Positions 22,456 to 36,918 of a stretch of 64,000 nt of DNA are shown here, one piece after another. The notes under the pieces are model-generated. The model ran no database searches. It was not told the origin of the DNA and was given only the letters and a program-made list of their open reading frames with translations. The DNA is from Gorsachius magnificus. Taxonomy: Eukaryota; Chordata; Aves; Pelecaniformes; Ardeidae. The position numbers and the translations under genes are program-made. How positions within the stretch are numbered: the first letter of the stretch is position 1; each line of letters opens with the position of its first letter. The stretch is taken from NCBI GenBank assembly GCA_034008185.1, contig CM067109.1:58768801-58832800 (forward strand), in the 5' to 3' direction.

Positions 22456-25400
22456 AGAGAGGCACACATGTGTTTGTATAGGCATGTTTTGGCAATGTTC
22501 CACTACCTTTTTGCTCTCTGTTTGAAGCATTCATTATTGATTCATTATGGAATATTAAAACCAAAATGGTCAAAGTTTTTGATACTGCAGTATTGATCAT
22601 GGTGTTTTTTCCTAAATTGTGTGATCATACATGTGCAGTGTTTGTGGAAAGCTCCATCATGCTCCCTTAGTGTGCATGTATATATTTATCCACACGTGTT
22701 TTTTGCTGAACCTATCATTGCATGTTGACCCTATAGGCTCTGATTAACTGCGACACTGCATGTCAGTTGTAAAATGCAGGAAAAATAAGGTTTTGTGACA
22801 GCTATTTTACATGCCAGGCACAGTGTTTAGTTCTATACGAAAGAAAAGTAAGAAAAATACTGCAGCAGCACCAACAGAGTAACTCTGTCTTCTTTGATGT
22901 ACTCATTTCCTGCCACCTTGATTCCTCATCATACTGCAGTACACAGAAAGATTATGCCCGCACTGTGTATGGGGTTTACCCTTGATGAATCCAGTCATTT
23001 CAGCTTTCACAAAGAACAAGCCTGTCTAAAACCAGAGTGGATTTGTAAAGTTTTACTAAGCTTTAAAATCCGGCATAACAGGCGTGATTAAATAGACACC
23101 AATGACAAACAAACAATTCTGTAAGAAACAGCACAGCACATAACAGTAACTGTTCTACAAGTTTACTGTTTGTTGCTGCTGCTCTCAGGGAAATTGAAAA
23201 TGTGCACCATTTTTTCTTTCAGAATTTGTTGAAGCACTTGAAGAGCTGTTTAATGTTTGTTTTGGTTTTTGTGCCAATTTATTTTAAAATAATGCTCTTT
23301 TTACTTCCAGTGGAACCCTAAATGAAATGGCTCTTGTGAACAATACAATGTTTATAACACTATTGTGCTTCAGGTGTGAAGGCACTGCTGAACAAGCAGC
23401 TGGTTATTTCACTCTGCGGCAACAGATAGTTGCATTGCTTTTCAGCTACACCGTAATGATGAGTGACTGGTCTGTTTCATGGTCTCCCATTTAAGGGAGA
23501 AACCACTTAGGAAACTAATGTATAGTTTGCTGTATAGTGTGATTGCAGCAAGGTCTCTCTTCTGAAGACTGGCAGGGATGTTCAGGCAAAGGGAAGCATC
23601 CCAGCTGTGTTGAATGAGCTCCTGCAGCCCTAACACAGTTCTCCCTGTGGATGATGTGGTAAGTGCCTTGCCCAAGCTTATGCTGCAAGTTAGAGTCAAG
23701 TCTGGAAATATTGTTGAGGAACACTGGTTCTTTGTCCTGTCATTACAAACCGCTGCATACCAACAGTTACCTTAATCTATACAAATGAAAACTAATACAG
23801 CAACTATTACGCTATGTCAGTGGGAAAATAAAGGTAAAATACATGGTAGTGCTATTCGTTCATCAAGTGGTGGGGAATGCAAAATTCTGAGTGGAGTCTT
23901 CTGTCTGTGAGCAGTAAAAAAGCCTTTTAAGCAGTATAATTAAATACGCTCAGTACAGTTGATATTATCTCTCTAATGACTCCTTTAGTTAAAAAAATAA
24001 TGACCAGCAGCCACATTGCACAAGAAGGTATAGACAGTATTGTCTAAAACCCCTGAAGAGGGGCAGACATTGACCTACAGCAGTCTCGGGTGTGTCTGTA
24101 ACTTCTAGGAAAAGCACAGAGATGGGCTGGAAAAGGCGTCTGTAAATCCTGTGTGCCTGACACCTCACTTTGTCAATTTTATGCCCCTGCAACACTATTC
24201 AAATATCTATAGCTGTTAGATAATTGTCATTTTGATGTGCTTTTTGGTTAAAGTAGTTAAGTTTACTTTTCAACTTTTAGGTCTAATCTGCCCATGGTTT
24301 AGCATTCTGACAAAGCACAGCATGTTGGGGAGACTGCGATGGAGAGAAAGTCGCAGGACTGATTGCAAAAGGGGGAAGCAGGGGGAGACACAGGCAAGAA
24401 TAGAGCATTAACTATGCAGACACCCACCACATTCCTGTTCATACTGTTCATCCCTTCTTCCACTCCTGTGTGATTTAATTTTTGACTTGGAGTGTATGCT
24501 ACATCTGGCTTTCTGTAAGCTGTCACCTATGTCCCCAGTAGAGACATAACAGTGTCTCAGATGAGGAGGGTAGGTTTGCAGAGACAAGAAGCGCTTTTCT
24601 CCTTGCAGATCTCATGAGCTCTGGCTTCGAGTGCCAAGATATTTGAGCAGAGACTGTGATTTGCTTGCATCCCACCTCTGCCTGTGCTCCAAACTGGGAT
24701 AAGTATAAACCATCTCAGTCCACTGACTTATGTTGGTACATGGCAATGCTTGCACTAACAGAGGCAGCATGTCCTCCAAAAATGGTATTGCTGGTAGAAC
24801 TCCACACTGACATGTCTTCTAGACAGGGGCGTTTTTGTGTGAGAATTGGCCCACTCAGGGCCTACCTGTTTGCAGCAAGGGCTCCGCAGTTATAAAGCAA
24901 GCGTAAAAAACCAAGCAGACCACTGTACACTACTTCAAAGACTGCATGAGGGCTCTCTCCTTCTCTCTACAAGCAGAGGTTCTCCTTCATAGTGCTGTGC
25001 TACTGTTTTTTGGTAGTGACACATTTAGCTGTACAAAATATCTTCATTACTGACAGACCCAGGAGGGAGGTAGGTGCCTGTTACCACGTTGTGCTGTGCC
25101 GTACTGTGCTGTGAGTGCACTGCAGTGACTGGGGAAAGATTATGAAATAACTCCAGGACGACTGTGGCTGCCCCAGAAGATGGAGCACAGCACCACAGAG
25201 GTTATAAGAGTGGGGTTTTTTTCTCCATGGTTATTGCATCCCAAAGTGGTTGTGTCAGGACATCGCTACTTCTTTTTCCTGTTTTTTCAACCACAAAACT
25301 AGGCTCAGAATTTGATTTGGCAGCTGCTGAGCCACCCTAATATAGCAGCAGACGAATCTCGGCAAAGAACAGATCTATCACTATATCTGACTGATCTCTC

Positions 25401-25582
25401 TGCTTATGCACAGTGACAGATTCTCACCTCTCCATATAGATCAGCAGGCTCTGTAACCAGTCAGTCACGCATAAGTTGTGACAGCACATCACAAGATTGG
25501 CAATTTGGAACCCCAGAGTACAAGGTAAAACATGCTGGTTTTTTACAGGAAAACAGCAGCCTTTTCCATTCCAATACTTTTT

Positions 25583-25609
25583 ACCACCCTCACCCCCCCC
25601 CCACCATCC
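25583..25609 (+). repeat. C-rich tract
   Basis: A run of ten C (25593-25602) within a CA/CC-rich stretch. Low-complexity; may form an i-motif or G-rich structure on the other strand. Confidence 0.6.
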
Positions 25610-28600
25610 TTTCACAAGAAAACATAATGTTCTTCTCTCTATCTTCCAATACACAGAAAAGCATACAAAGCAAGGAAATGATGAAAACAAGTCTTTCAAG
25701 ACAAATTTTCTGTAACATTTATTTCTTTAACATATTTTCATTCTCTCAGCTCAGGACTGGTTAAGAAAGAAGTTCCCATTTGCTATGTTATCTTTCAAAT
25801 GTAAAGTTGAAACCCTCAGTCTTGAGATAAAAATTTAGGTATGTCAATTGGTAGAGAAAGAGGGATGGTCATGAGAAGAACAGTGTAGATATGATAAATA
25901 TCATCAGCTGTCTTTGGCTTTGGTGAAAACTGGGAATTGTTGGAAAACTGCCTTGGTTAGTCATATGGATAAAGGATATTTTAAAAGTAGTTTTACATGT
26001 TACATTGCTTTTCTATAGAATTTAATTACTGAAAGACTTGGGCATGTCAGAAAACACAGCCCAGTTAAAGACAATGGATCTCAGTTCAAGACATTTAGCC
26101 AAATGTGTTAGAAACAGGGTATGTCAAGGAGCTGCTGAAGAGCATGTGCATTTTGTATGTTTGCATGTTGAATGAAGCCATTAGTAACCACAGAAATAGG
26201 GTAGTGGACTTGAAATATAAAAAACTTCAGTTAAAATAAACAAGTAAAAGAATTAAGTGGATTTTCAAGCATTTTTATTGTTAAGATAAGCTATGGGGCA
26301 CAAATGACATCTGCTTATTTTCCCTAACATGCGACTACTGATAACACTGAAAAATAGTTGTGTCAGTTTTATGGTTTCCTCTGAAAATGTTTATTAAAAA
26401 AAATTAGTTTCCAGGTCAGAAAGCTGAGAGGAGATTTATAGAAAGACAAATTAATAAATAAGAATATAAAACTTGTAACTTTCATGTTAGACTTGATGTT
26501 CTGTGTTCTGTTGCATGACGTGAGTCTAATGGAGATCTGCTCATTGCATTGCAGCGTGGAACAATCTATCAGGTAGATGCTGTTAATGACATTACATGTA
26601 ATATGATGGTTCTCAAACTTTTTTTGATCACTGTATCTAATATGTATTCAATTTTTTTATGGACCACTATTCAGCCTTAGCATTAAACTTTCAATTTAGA
26701 ACTCTCTTTAAGATGATATAAATGAAAATAAAATAACAGCTTCCCTGGAGCAGCTTCAGGCTGCTGAGCATGGACTCACAGACCACCCACTAATCTATAG
26801 ACCACAATCTGGAAACTGCTGTTTGATGGGCTTATCTGATGATTTTTTTTTTTTACAGTTTGCATATAATTAGCTGGGCTCAGCCTTGTTTCCTAGAGTT
26901 TTATACACTTTCTGAAAACCACAGTTTCATTGTTGGTAGAGATCACAAACTCTGAGTTGGACATAAAACGGACCTATCTTCTCAAGAGGTAGTCGCTGCT
27001 TTCCGAAGTGCCAGCATGTAGGGTTTCAGAAAACACGTCTACTGCAGCAGTCTATGCAGTGAGAATGAGTAATAAAAGAACATGTGGCAAAGTATGGCCT
27101 TGGTCACTGAGACCGGCACAGAAGCCTGGGGGTCCTTTGGTGTTAGAAAATTCAGGTGTCAGAATAATAGAAGCTTTGTAACCATCCAGTATATTAATTA
27201 TACAGGGTGTATTGTTCTGGATCCCTGGTTTCCTAGGCTTGAAGTGTCGTTGGTTATAATGATGATCTGCACTACCAGTGTAGCAAGGAGAACATACACT
27301 TGCAATGGCTTATTTTCTTTCATGAGAGGTGCAGCCTCAAAGCTTTAATTTTTTAATGAACTTAAGAGATAGAAATAAGTTCATCAATATGCTTTGGTAC
27401 ATATGTAACTTTGGAGCCTCAGTAGGAATAATATTTTTAATTGATATAAGAATAGGACATCGGCTCTGAAATTATTATCACTGATTTTTCTACTGTGAGA
27501 AACAGTGCTTTTGCAACACTGTAGATTCTGGAGTGAAATGGCCATGTTCAAAATATTCCACATGCCGGTGGTTCTAAGAGGGCAGCTCATAAGGGATAAC
27601 TCTGAAGGTAGTCAAGTTTAGACAGGAGAGTTTACAGAATGCAAGCCCCTTGGGATTTGCCTTCCCTCCGTAACAGTTTTCAGGCATCACTTTCAAAATC
27701 TTGTTTTTACTTTAGCTGGCAAGATGTTGGACAATTATTTTTTATAGGACTTAGCGAACCTCAGGGACATCAAGTTCAGCCAATGGTGAGAGTAGCAGTT
27801 AAAAGTAAATAAAAAAATTCCAGCCTCCAGGGGTGCTACAGGGTACATGAATATTTACAGAATGATCCATCCTATTCTCCTCAAGACATGAGGATGGCCT
27901 GCTTTGAGCAGGTGAAGCAAAAATGAGTCCAAGGTGAAGAAAAAAGTCTAAGACTCTAAATACTTCTACATAAGGCAGAGAAACCATCTGTTGAGGAGAG
28001 ACCCAGGGTCGTTCATTGCATGCCAGTGCTTGCTGAAAACGTATGAGGCAGCAAGTGAGAGGATGGAGGGACTCTTAACGACCACATAGCTCCTTCTGTT
28101 CAAAGGTGCCATGATATGTCTGGTGTAATTCACAGTGAAGCCATTTTCCAGAAACACTTACTTAATTAAATAAATATCATTTCTTGAGAATCCACCATAG
28201 CAAAACCAAACAAAAAATCAAAGCAAATACCATTTCCAGCACCACAGTGCTAATGATACTTACTATGGAATATTGAAATATCAACCTGACTTCAGTTCTC
28301 AGCCTGATTTCAGTTCTCCAGAGATATACTGAGGAGCGAGCAACCTAGTGCTTCTGATGCTCTCTTTCTCAGTAACAGAACAAGCCCCTTTGCCAGACAC
28401 TTCACACTCTTCTTGACCAGAAATAGGAACTGTCATTGGGTGTTCCCTAAAATGGGTAGTATCTAAAAAAGAAAAGAAATTACTGAAATATGGCATGTTA
28501 CAAGCCAGCAAAATACTCTCCAACTGATCCTTAGAAGTAGGTGGGTTTCTTTTTGTTGTTGTTTAAATGGAAGGAACCATTATCTGCCTAACAGAACAAA

Positions 28601-30118
28601 GTACTACATTTTCAAGAAAATAGAAAAGTAACGTAAGTTCTACATTTGGCACGACAAAGTGCCAAATCATGGTGTAAACTGAAAAAGTCTAGAGCAGTTA
28701 CTTTTAAGGCAAAGTAGCATCACATAACCTTTAAATTACAGAAGAAATAAGGACCTTATTTTTTATCTTAACTACCTGTTACTCAGGTCCAAGATGAGCT
28801 TTACTTACCCTTCCTAGAAGCATGCTATCATGCAAGACTTGGCAAAACAGTTGTGCATTAAAATTGTGTAGCTTAGTATGGAAAATACCCACATGCCTTA
28901 CTCTTTTCACATTTTGAGGGCAAAATAAACACAATGCAACAAAAGCAATATTAAAAATCACAAAGCTGAGTCAAAAGTAAATCCTGTTCTATTATATTGC
29001 AACACCAAGGAAAACACATTATTCTTTCTCAGTCTCCAAACCTTTCTTTCCAAAAGATGGAGGTAATCCGTGAGATAATTTTTCCTCAAATTAAGTTGTA
29101 TTTTCAAAAGGCAAACAGGTATTCAAAGTTTTCTTGTCTTTAGACGTTCGGGTGGGTGAAACCTCTTTCTAACCAGTGGGAGGGGAAAATTTAGCTGCTT
29201 CACACTTAATGGCTGAAGGATGTTCTAAGCTATTTTAAGTTCCTACATTTCATGCTATGTGGTTTGTGATTCACTTGGATTTTTGCTTCTTCTTTTGACT
29301 ACATTTGCAACTTCTGCATGTATTCTTTACTTTAGGAAGGGAGAAAATGCTGTTCCAGTCCTCTCAGTTGCACTGAAGGCAGCATTAAGAGAGAGAAACA
29401 TAGAACTTCTCCAGCACTCCCAAGTTCTCCATGGAAGATGGATAATTCAGCATGTAGTGTGTTTGTGATCACGACCACCCAGCCAGTGTGCAGGGAAGAG
29501 CACCAGTTCTGCCCGGCACCCATGGGCAGCTGTGCCAAAGGAAGCAAGACATGACAGCAAATGCCAGAGTCCACTGTAAGGTTCTGGTCAGCGTCTAATG
29601 GTTTAAAATGTGAGCAAGTACCCTGCAACTACCCAAAGAAACCACTTCCCAGGGAGATGCCTGGGCAAGATCTGAGTCTTGAACAGTGTGAAATTTGGGG
29701 GAAAGAGGTAGTTTTCCTGTTGCCTGTGATCTTTAATTCATTGTGCAAATCTGTGAGAACATTCTACAAAGAAGATAATCACTACCTTTTATCATCGCAG
29801 ATACACAATCAAACAGTCACTGGATATGTGCTAGGCAGAAAGTAAATTGATTGGTTTATAAAAGACTTCTTTTTCCATGCAACATGCAACATCTATTGTT
29901 CTTGCTCCCTTGCTAAAGTATCCATTTCTTGGTAAGCTTTTTCACAGAACAGAAAACTTCACTTAGGAGAATAGCTTCAGTTCTCTTTCATTTGTTTAAG
30001 TCAATGAATAATTGGTAATTTAAATCCCTAAGTAAAAAGAGAAATCAAGTCACTAATGTACTTAGAAATGCCGTATGGTTTGTATTTTCTCAAAAACTCC
30101 ATTTCTTTTTTAAAAATT

Positions 30119-30178
30119 CACACATACACACACAAAAAAAAAAAAAAGAGGAAAAAAAAAGAAAAAGAGAGAAAACAA
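30119..30178 (+). repeat. CA-repeat grading into A/G-rich tract
   Basis: A short (CA)n block is followed by a run of 14 A and then a purine-only A/G stretch to about 30174. It is not preceded by a recognisable retrotransposed sequence, so I call it simple sequence rather than a poly(A) tail. Confidence 0.7.
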
Positions 30179-30822
30179 GGGGCTACATTCTGCTTTTAAT
30201 TTTATAGTAAATCCACTGAAACCCCAGATGGAAATGGATTTGGAAATGGATACAGCTGAAAGTCTGATTTATGTTTGTGCTCCTAAGAACATAAAATAGG
30301 AAATTGAGCATGTATCCCAAATATCTTTTCCTACATTAAGGAAATGAATTTATACTGGCATGAGGTAAGAGGGAATCAGGTCTTCTGTCTTTATTCTTCT
30401 GCAATCATACATTTGCTAAATTAAGTTTTGATAACCTTTAATGAGATAGGACCTCTCTTTAGCTCCTTTCTGTCTTGCAGATAAATAACAATAATTTGGG
30501 GGAAAAGTAGGGGGACTGAGACTTTTGGGAATCATATAGAGCTGAAATGCTTTCCAAGATAAAATAATAAAATTCAGGTAGTCATACCCAACCAATGAAC
30601 TGATCTGCAGATACTTTTTAAGTACATTATATAATGCCAGGAGCTGGGGTGTGCCAATGGAGACAAACTTCCTGGCATTCATAGATAAAAGGACAGGTCT
30701 GCTTAAACCTGTATTATGGTAGTAATACCTGATAATGGGCCATTTTGTGTCCAGAAATGTCATCTATATTTTGTATATGTGCATTACAAAAGTTTATTTA
30801 AAAGTTTCGTATTCCAATATAA

Positions 30823-30931
30823 ACTAGTGGATGCTGGAGTCAGGAAGGCATTGTTCAGTTTGCCTTTCTGGCAGGACATTGGACTAGATGACTCCAGAGC
30901 TCCCTTCCAATGTAAATTATTCTGTGACTAT
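30823..30931 (+). mobile_element. old CR1-type LINE 3' tail fragment
   Basis: About 105 bases match the CR1 3' end: 'gatgctggagtcaggaag', then 'ggacattggactagatgac', then 'cccttccaatgtaaattattctgtgac', where younger copies have 'ttggactagatgac...cttccaaccc...attctatg'. Strongly diverged, with no coding part retained. The subfamily cannot be assigned by eye. Confidence 0.7.
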
Positions 30932-31645
30932 CCAGCTCTGTAGCTAAGCATGGGCAGAGATGTGTGAAATCCTGGAGGCTTTCACATTTCTCTAAAGAAT
31001 TAGGCCTGTCCTATAAGGAAGGAGAATATCAAGCTTGTTGGACTCTCGTCTCTGATCCTATATGACATATCCTACTTTCCTAAGTGTAATGCAGTTTAAT
31101 TGGTGCCTGAATAACTTCATTTTTTTGGCAATTCCATATAATTCAACCAATGAAATGCGGCTTCAAAAGATCAAGCCCTTTTTTGTAATCAACCACAACA
31201 TAGTCTTAGGGAAGGAGGCTTGGATGCTATCAGAGGAAATTAAGTGATGTACTGTGAAAAGATGTAGGTACTTTGTCATTTGCAGGTGAATGGCTATCTC
31301 TTTAAAGATTTTCCCTCTACACCAGTCAATATACCTGTAATAAGGAGAGCCGATGCCATAGCATTCAGATGCGCATTCAGAGGTCAGGTATTGTACTAGC
31401 CAGATTAAGGAAAGAATCTTGCATAATATTCTAGTAAAAAATTGTGTTTAGGTTGTGAACCTACGTGCCAAAGCTTAGGGCTTTTTGAAACTGGGATTTA
31501 GAGTGTGGTCCATATTTACTATAAATACTTTTAAACAAAAACTAACATTTTATTTAGGGGTTGGAAATCATCTACTATCCTAAACAGTCTAAGCTAAATT
31601 TTATGCTAGTTTATGTAAAATGTGGCCGTGCATGGATTAAACATG

Positions 31646-32146
31646 AATCATAGGATGGTTTGGGTTGGAAAGGACCCCTAGAGGTCATCTAGTCCAACCC
31701 CCCTGCAGTGAGCAGGGGCACTGCTAACTACATCAGGTTGCTCAGAGCCCTGTCCAACCTGGCCTTGAATGTTTCCAGGGATGGGGCTTCTACTACCTCT
31801 CTGGGCAGCCCATTCCAGGGTTTCACTGCCCTCATCAGAAAGAATTTCTTCCTTATATCTAGTCTCAACCTACCCTGTTTTAGTTTAAAACCATTACCCC
31901 TTGTCCTGACACAGCTGGCCCTACTGAAAAGATTTTCCCCGTCTTTCCTGTAGGTCCCCTTTAAGTAGTGGAAGGCCACAATCAGGTCTCCCCGCAGCCT
32001 TCTCTTCTCCAGGCTGAACAACCCCAACTCTCCCAGCCTGTCCTCATAAGAGGGGTGCTCCAGCCCTCGGGTCATTTTAGTAGCCCTCCTCTGGACCCAC
32101 TCCAACAGTTCCACGTCCTTCTTGTGCTGAGAGCTCCAGAGCTGGA
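31646..32146 (-). mobile_element. CR1 LINE, copy C, 5'-truncated
   Basis: Minus-strand CR1 of the same family as copies A and B, about 500 bases long, with the octamer-derived tail at 31646 and the standard 'gaccccta gaggtcatct' block. Homology stops near 32146, within the region encoding the RT C-terminal domain. It differs from A at many positions, including 'tgaaaagattttccccgtc' against 'taaaaagattttccccatc', and so is an older insertion. Confidence 0.93.
31728..32146 (-). pseudogene. CR1 ORF2 C-terminal fragment
   Basis: Uninterrupted C-terminal piece of the CR1 RT protein, containing LWSSQHKKDVELLEWVQRR, LSYED-like [51 protein letters not shown] and the terminal SNLM. The CR1 protein normally ends here. 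The frame continues upstream into unrelated sequence to 32168, so the first few residues are not CR1. It lacks every catalytic domain. Confidence 0.9.
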
Positions 32147-33375
32147 ACAACTCCCCCAAACTACTCAAAAGTTACCATTAACTTTTCAAATGTCTCCATT
32201 GTAGAAGGTAAATTGAGACCTCCAAGTGCCATTTTGATCATAGGGGGCTTTGACAGTACAGTAATTTTCCTCTAGAAGTTATTAATATGAAATTCATGCA
32301 AAACCTGTAAAAGCTTGTGACATTTCATTTGAAAACTGTGTATTTTCTTAAGAATAATCCATACGTACTCTCCATTATCTTCACTGCTTATAGCTGTACC
32401 ATGAGGAAGACTATGGGCCAGACTATATGCAAAAAACTATTTTGTTTGTTTTCTCTTGACCTGTATTCATATAAACATACTATTTTTTCTTTCATTGTTG
32501 GTCTTCTTTTTCTTGAACATTCAGGATTGTAGTCACAGCTTCACCTAGGTGGCATAATTTTGAATTCTCCCTCCCCAGCACTCCATAGTAAATGTGAGGA
32601 CATATCATGCTGCTACCTGAGATTTAATTTCTTTGAAAATCGTGTTTGAATATCTTTTAAGAAAGAAATGGAGGGCCATTATTCCTTTCACAGAATCCTT
32701 ATCTGATTGAAACTCGAAGATAAGTTTCCTTTTTGTCAAAGAATGGATTAATGCAGATAGTTCCAGAAGAAACAGAAAGTGGTTGAAATACTAACCTGGC
32801 TGCTCTGATGATCCAAAAGTACTTAGGCACAGATTGGGTGACATTTTCTTCCTTCTTCCCCAGACAGTTTGGGTTAAATGGTGTTACACAAAATCTTGTT
32901 TGTAGCCTCTCATTGCTACTAATGTTAAAGTGAATAAGTGCCATATTATTGCCCTGGGGAGCATATAAATGGGAAAAAGCTGAAGCTGGGAACATTATGT
33001 ATTATGTAGGACAACAACAAAACCAGGTAGAACCTTACTTTCTTTCCCAGTTCCTCTTTTCCTTATCCCTTTGACTGCGTGATTTCCTGATGTGCTGAAG
33101 ATATAACATGGTCTGCCTCTTACGCAAGTCTGAAATCAGAGCTGGTTTCTTTCAGCCTGTCAAAGATGCAGTATGCTATATTCTATTCAACAATGCTGCT
33201 CAATACAGCATATGACTGTAAATCTTCTTTTTACGTACACTGCAGTAGAGACCTTTGTCCCTTATGATTTACCAGGTTTTATTCAGCTGTAAAAGGACTT
33301 GTGTTCAAGAGCTGTTTCAGAAGGGACTTAACTAGTCCTGAGCAGGTGCAAAAAGGAGGTAAATTCCATTATTGA

Positions 33376-33426
33376 AACAAACAACAACAAAAAAAACCCT
33401 CACTCAAAACAAACAAACAAACAAAC
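33376..33426 (+). repeat. (CAAA)n-rich simple repeat
   Basis: ACAACAACA, A8 and then (CAAA)n blocks ending in a C-rich segment. Confidence 0.8.
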
Positions 33427-35895
33427 CCCCAACCCCACAAAGAGATAGAAATAGATCAAAATTTTTATTTACTTCATGATTGCTGCAAAAATTCTGAATG
33501 CATAATGCTTAAAGAATTATAAGTCAGAAGCTAATAACTGGAAACATAACTCTGGTAGCCTCTGTGGTCAGAAAGGCAGTATTTTGTTTAGTAACTATTC
33601 TTATTAACTCCTGAAAGTTTTTACTGTTTAACTTTATATTACCACACACTCGAGCTAGGGCTTAGATTCATTTTTTAAAAGTAACTGCAAACAAGAGCTA
33701 ATAATGCTGTGTTTAGCTGCTTCTGAATGTAGATTTGACATGGCAGCTTGTGTATGTCAAAAAGAAAGAAGGAATTAGTATCTTTAAGCCTACCAGAAGT
33801 TTCCATAGAAGACATACATCAAGCCAACACTGCTGAACACACAATTTAGACACTTCTTAAAAATATATATTTAAGCCTTAAAGTCCTGTCAGTTATTGTA
33901 TTTGTATTGCCAAGACTTAACTAGACTCCACTAAAATCATGTATTGTATTGCTACTAAGTGTCAGCTATCTTCTCCCTATATGTCATTTCAACCTAGATT
34001 TATGAATAAAGCAATTTTTAAGATTTAAACCATGGAATTAACCCATTCCACACTGAATTTCTGAGCCATTAAGAAGCTTCATATAGATTAGTTTGAAAAC
34101 ATTGTGTCATGGTTTTTATCATTCTTAATGCTAAGTTCTCCCTGAAAGCACAGGGTAGGTTTCCAGATTTCTGCAGAGTGATAAGGCTTAACTGGCCAAC
34201 AAAAAATTTGTTCCTCCTTGCAGTAGGTATCACAGCAAATTGTAAATACACACATTTAAGAAACTGCTGATGTTGCTATTGATCCATAACATCCAACATG
34301 CAAAGGCCAATCTATTGTTCTGCAGACAGCTAGAATAAACATGCAGTCTAGAGGAGCTCAAGTAGTGAACATTTGAACTCAAGTAGTCTGAATATGGAGT
34401 TAAAAAGGAATATGCATGAAAAAAAAATGTGTTTTTCTTTTGCACAGTTAAAAAAAAAAAAGCCTTGGAATGGTTCAATAGCATAGAGTATCCAAGGAGG
34501 CACAGGGTCTAAGACAAACCCATTAGTACCCTAAACAAGATGCTCCAATAAGCAGAAAATGCAAATGGATGTAATGAAATAGCAGTGAATTAAGAGGAAA
34601 CTAAAAAGGATTCTCTCAGTCATTTACTAATTTTTCTACAAAGATGGGAAAATGCAGGGGGAGGGTATTTTGGGTATACATATGTATTTATATGAGGCAC
34701 ATACATATGAAGGAAAAATGGTAGGAAAACTAGTTAATGGGTGAGGGGCTGTGAAAACAAAAAAATTGCAGGATGGTTGAAATCAATGTTGTTTGGTCAA
34801 TACGATAAAATATGAGCTATTTTATAAATTGTCAAGAAGAGTTTGCACAGGCAAAAGAAATTATACAGTAGAATGCAGCATTTTGGAGATGGTCAAATTC
34901 TTATCACATTTTAGGGTTCATTTCGTTATATAATCATCTGAAGTGAAATTTCAAGTACTCACCCTACAGTGCTTGAAGTTGTAAAAACACTCGGCTCTCC
35001 CCTGCCTACTCATCTTGTTATTATTATATATGTGGCCTTCATACAAAAGACAGGAATTACACTCATACTGGGATGAATGTAGTAAATTTTCCACAGAAAA
35101 ATTATAAAAATGTGGTCTGTGTTGTGTGCTAGATATTCATGTTACTAATGTTAACTCATGTTAATGCTAAATGTTTTTAAAGTTTAGACTTAAAAATGCA
35201 TCTCCAAATAAGAATTTAAATGTCATGGAAATTATAATTTACAAGCTTGATGGTGAGTTGTCTTCACTCAGTGAACTTAATGTTCCTCTGTTCCTGGCCA
35301 GACAATGTCTCCATAAAGCAGTAGAAATGATGCAATTCTGATGAAAAGCGCCGGAAAGCAGTGAGACATTTGCATCGCAGTATTGAATATAAAGTTGCCC
35401 AAGAAGCCCAGAACAGAAAAAAAGAGTAGCATGATTTTAATAGGCATGTCATTTTAAATAAAACCTCTTAGATAATGTCAGCATAATTAATATCTTGACC
35501 TAAACTTGCATGTTCAGTTTCAGTTTTTCACACAGAAATTAAAATTTCTTGCCAGTTTATACTTTGCAGAATATATCACTGGATCAAGACTGGAAACAAA
35601 ACTACATTCCTATATGTACATGTGTGTGTGCATGCACATGCATTAAGGTAGAGCAATCCAAGGTATCTGTTTTATTCAACTTTTTTCCTGGTGGTACAGG
35701 GATCATGATAGAGTTAGCTGGGTTGTACATACAGTTAGCATCCTGGCAAAATTACCTTCTTTTTACCTGTGTAAAATACGCAGGAAGATGTAAATTGCCT
35801 TTGAAATAAGAACAGGAAAAAAAATTTAAAAGGCTGTAATAATAAAATGCCTAGAAAAACTTCTAAATATCTGAATTTCTTTACATTGAAATGCT

Positions 35896-35918
35896 TTCCC
35901 CCCCCCTTTTTTTTTTTT
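35896..35918 (+). repeat. C-run followed by T-run
   Basis: Roughly nine C followed by twelve T in a pure pyrimidine tract; prone to slippage and possibly triplex-forming. Confidence 0.75.
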
Positions 35919-36901
35919 CATTAAAAAGAGTGCTTGATGTCCTTGAATTTACCTTCAGCCCACCACCTTGTTTCTAATCCTCTAAAACCTTTAATGAAAT
36001 CGTTGATAATTTTAAATTATAAACATTTCTGTAGGTTTATAATTTCTACTACTTTTGTGGTGACTGTGTAATCAAATAGTTGTCATATAGTTGGGATGAG
36101 AATGTATAATCCCAGAAATGTTTAGAGCAGTGTAAAATTCAATGAATTTAGTTGAAGTGGTTAGAAGGTAAGAAATGATATTTTAAAGAAGTGCTGTGAT
36201 AGAAAGAGGATTTGAGCTACACATATACATTTTTATATTTTGCTGAACTGTTAAACTCAGATTTTTTCATCAAGGAGAAAAAGAAATTTATGGCAATGCA
36301 AAAAAACAAAAAGGGCAGGCAAAAATGCAATGTAATTCTGAAGCTGCATCTGCAGATCATTGGAAGTCTTTGATTCTTCGGTAGATTTCCTAGGAGTACA
36401 GAGAGTAAAAACATTCAAAACTGGGTCTGCAACCAAGCCTTAGCTAATACCTGGTATTTAGAGTCACTAGTTTTAACTAAATCAAGGTGTTTGAAGACTT
36501 TCAACTTGAAGGTTATTGCTAAAATCATGAACAGTGGAGCACGTGCATGATTTCGTATAACGCCCAAATCACTCTTGCTTACAGGAATGCAGAAATTGCT
36601 ATTACTTCCTGGTGTGAGAATAAAGGATGTTCAGAGGAAATGTTTCATTTGGTAACAGGCTCTGAACTCTTTGCAGATCCATCCACAGATTTTTTTTACA
36701 GTTCAGGAACCATTTTTACAATTTGTAGAATGCGCAAATTAAAAAGGTATCATGTACAATAGCCCTCAAAACTGTAGTGGCATGCTTGTTGCTATTATAA
36801 ATGTCTGTTATCATGGTTAAGATTGCCAGATTAGCATCAGCTACCAGTTCTCCCTCCCACTTAAATCTGATGTGTTCAATTAGCTGTTGGGGTTTTTTGC
36901 C

Positions 36902-36918
36902 TTTTTTTTTTTTTTTTT
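36902..36918 (+). repeat. poly(T) tract
   Basis: Run of about 17 T with no adjacent retroposed sequence that I recognise. Confidence 0.75.

Larger units (their letters stand above)
22456..30822. other. non-coding DNA
   Basis: More than 8 kb without a recognised gene or repeat family. Open frames are all below about 100 codons and carry no known motif. Simple-sequence patches at 25583-25609 and 30119-30178 are listed separately. The 24600-25200 interval is somewhat less AT-rich but has no identifiable element. Confidence 0.55.
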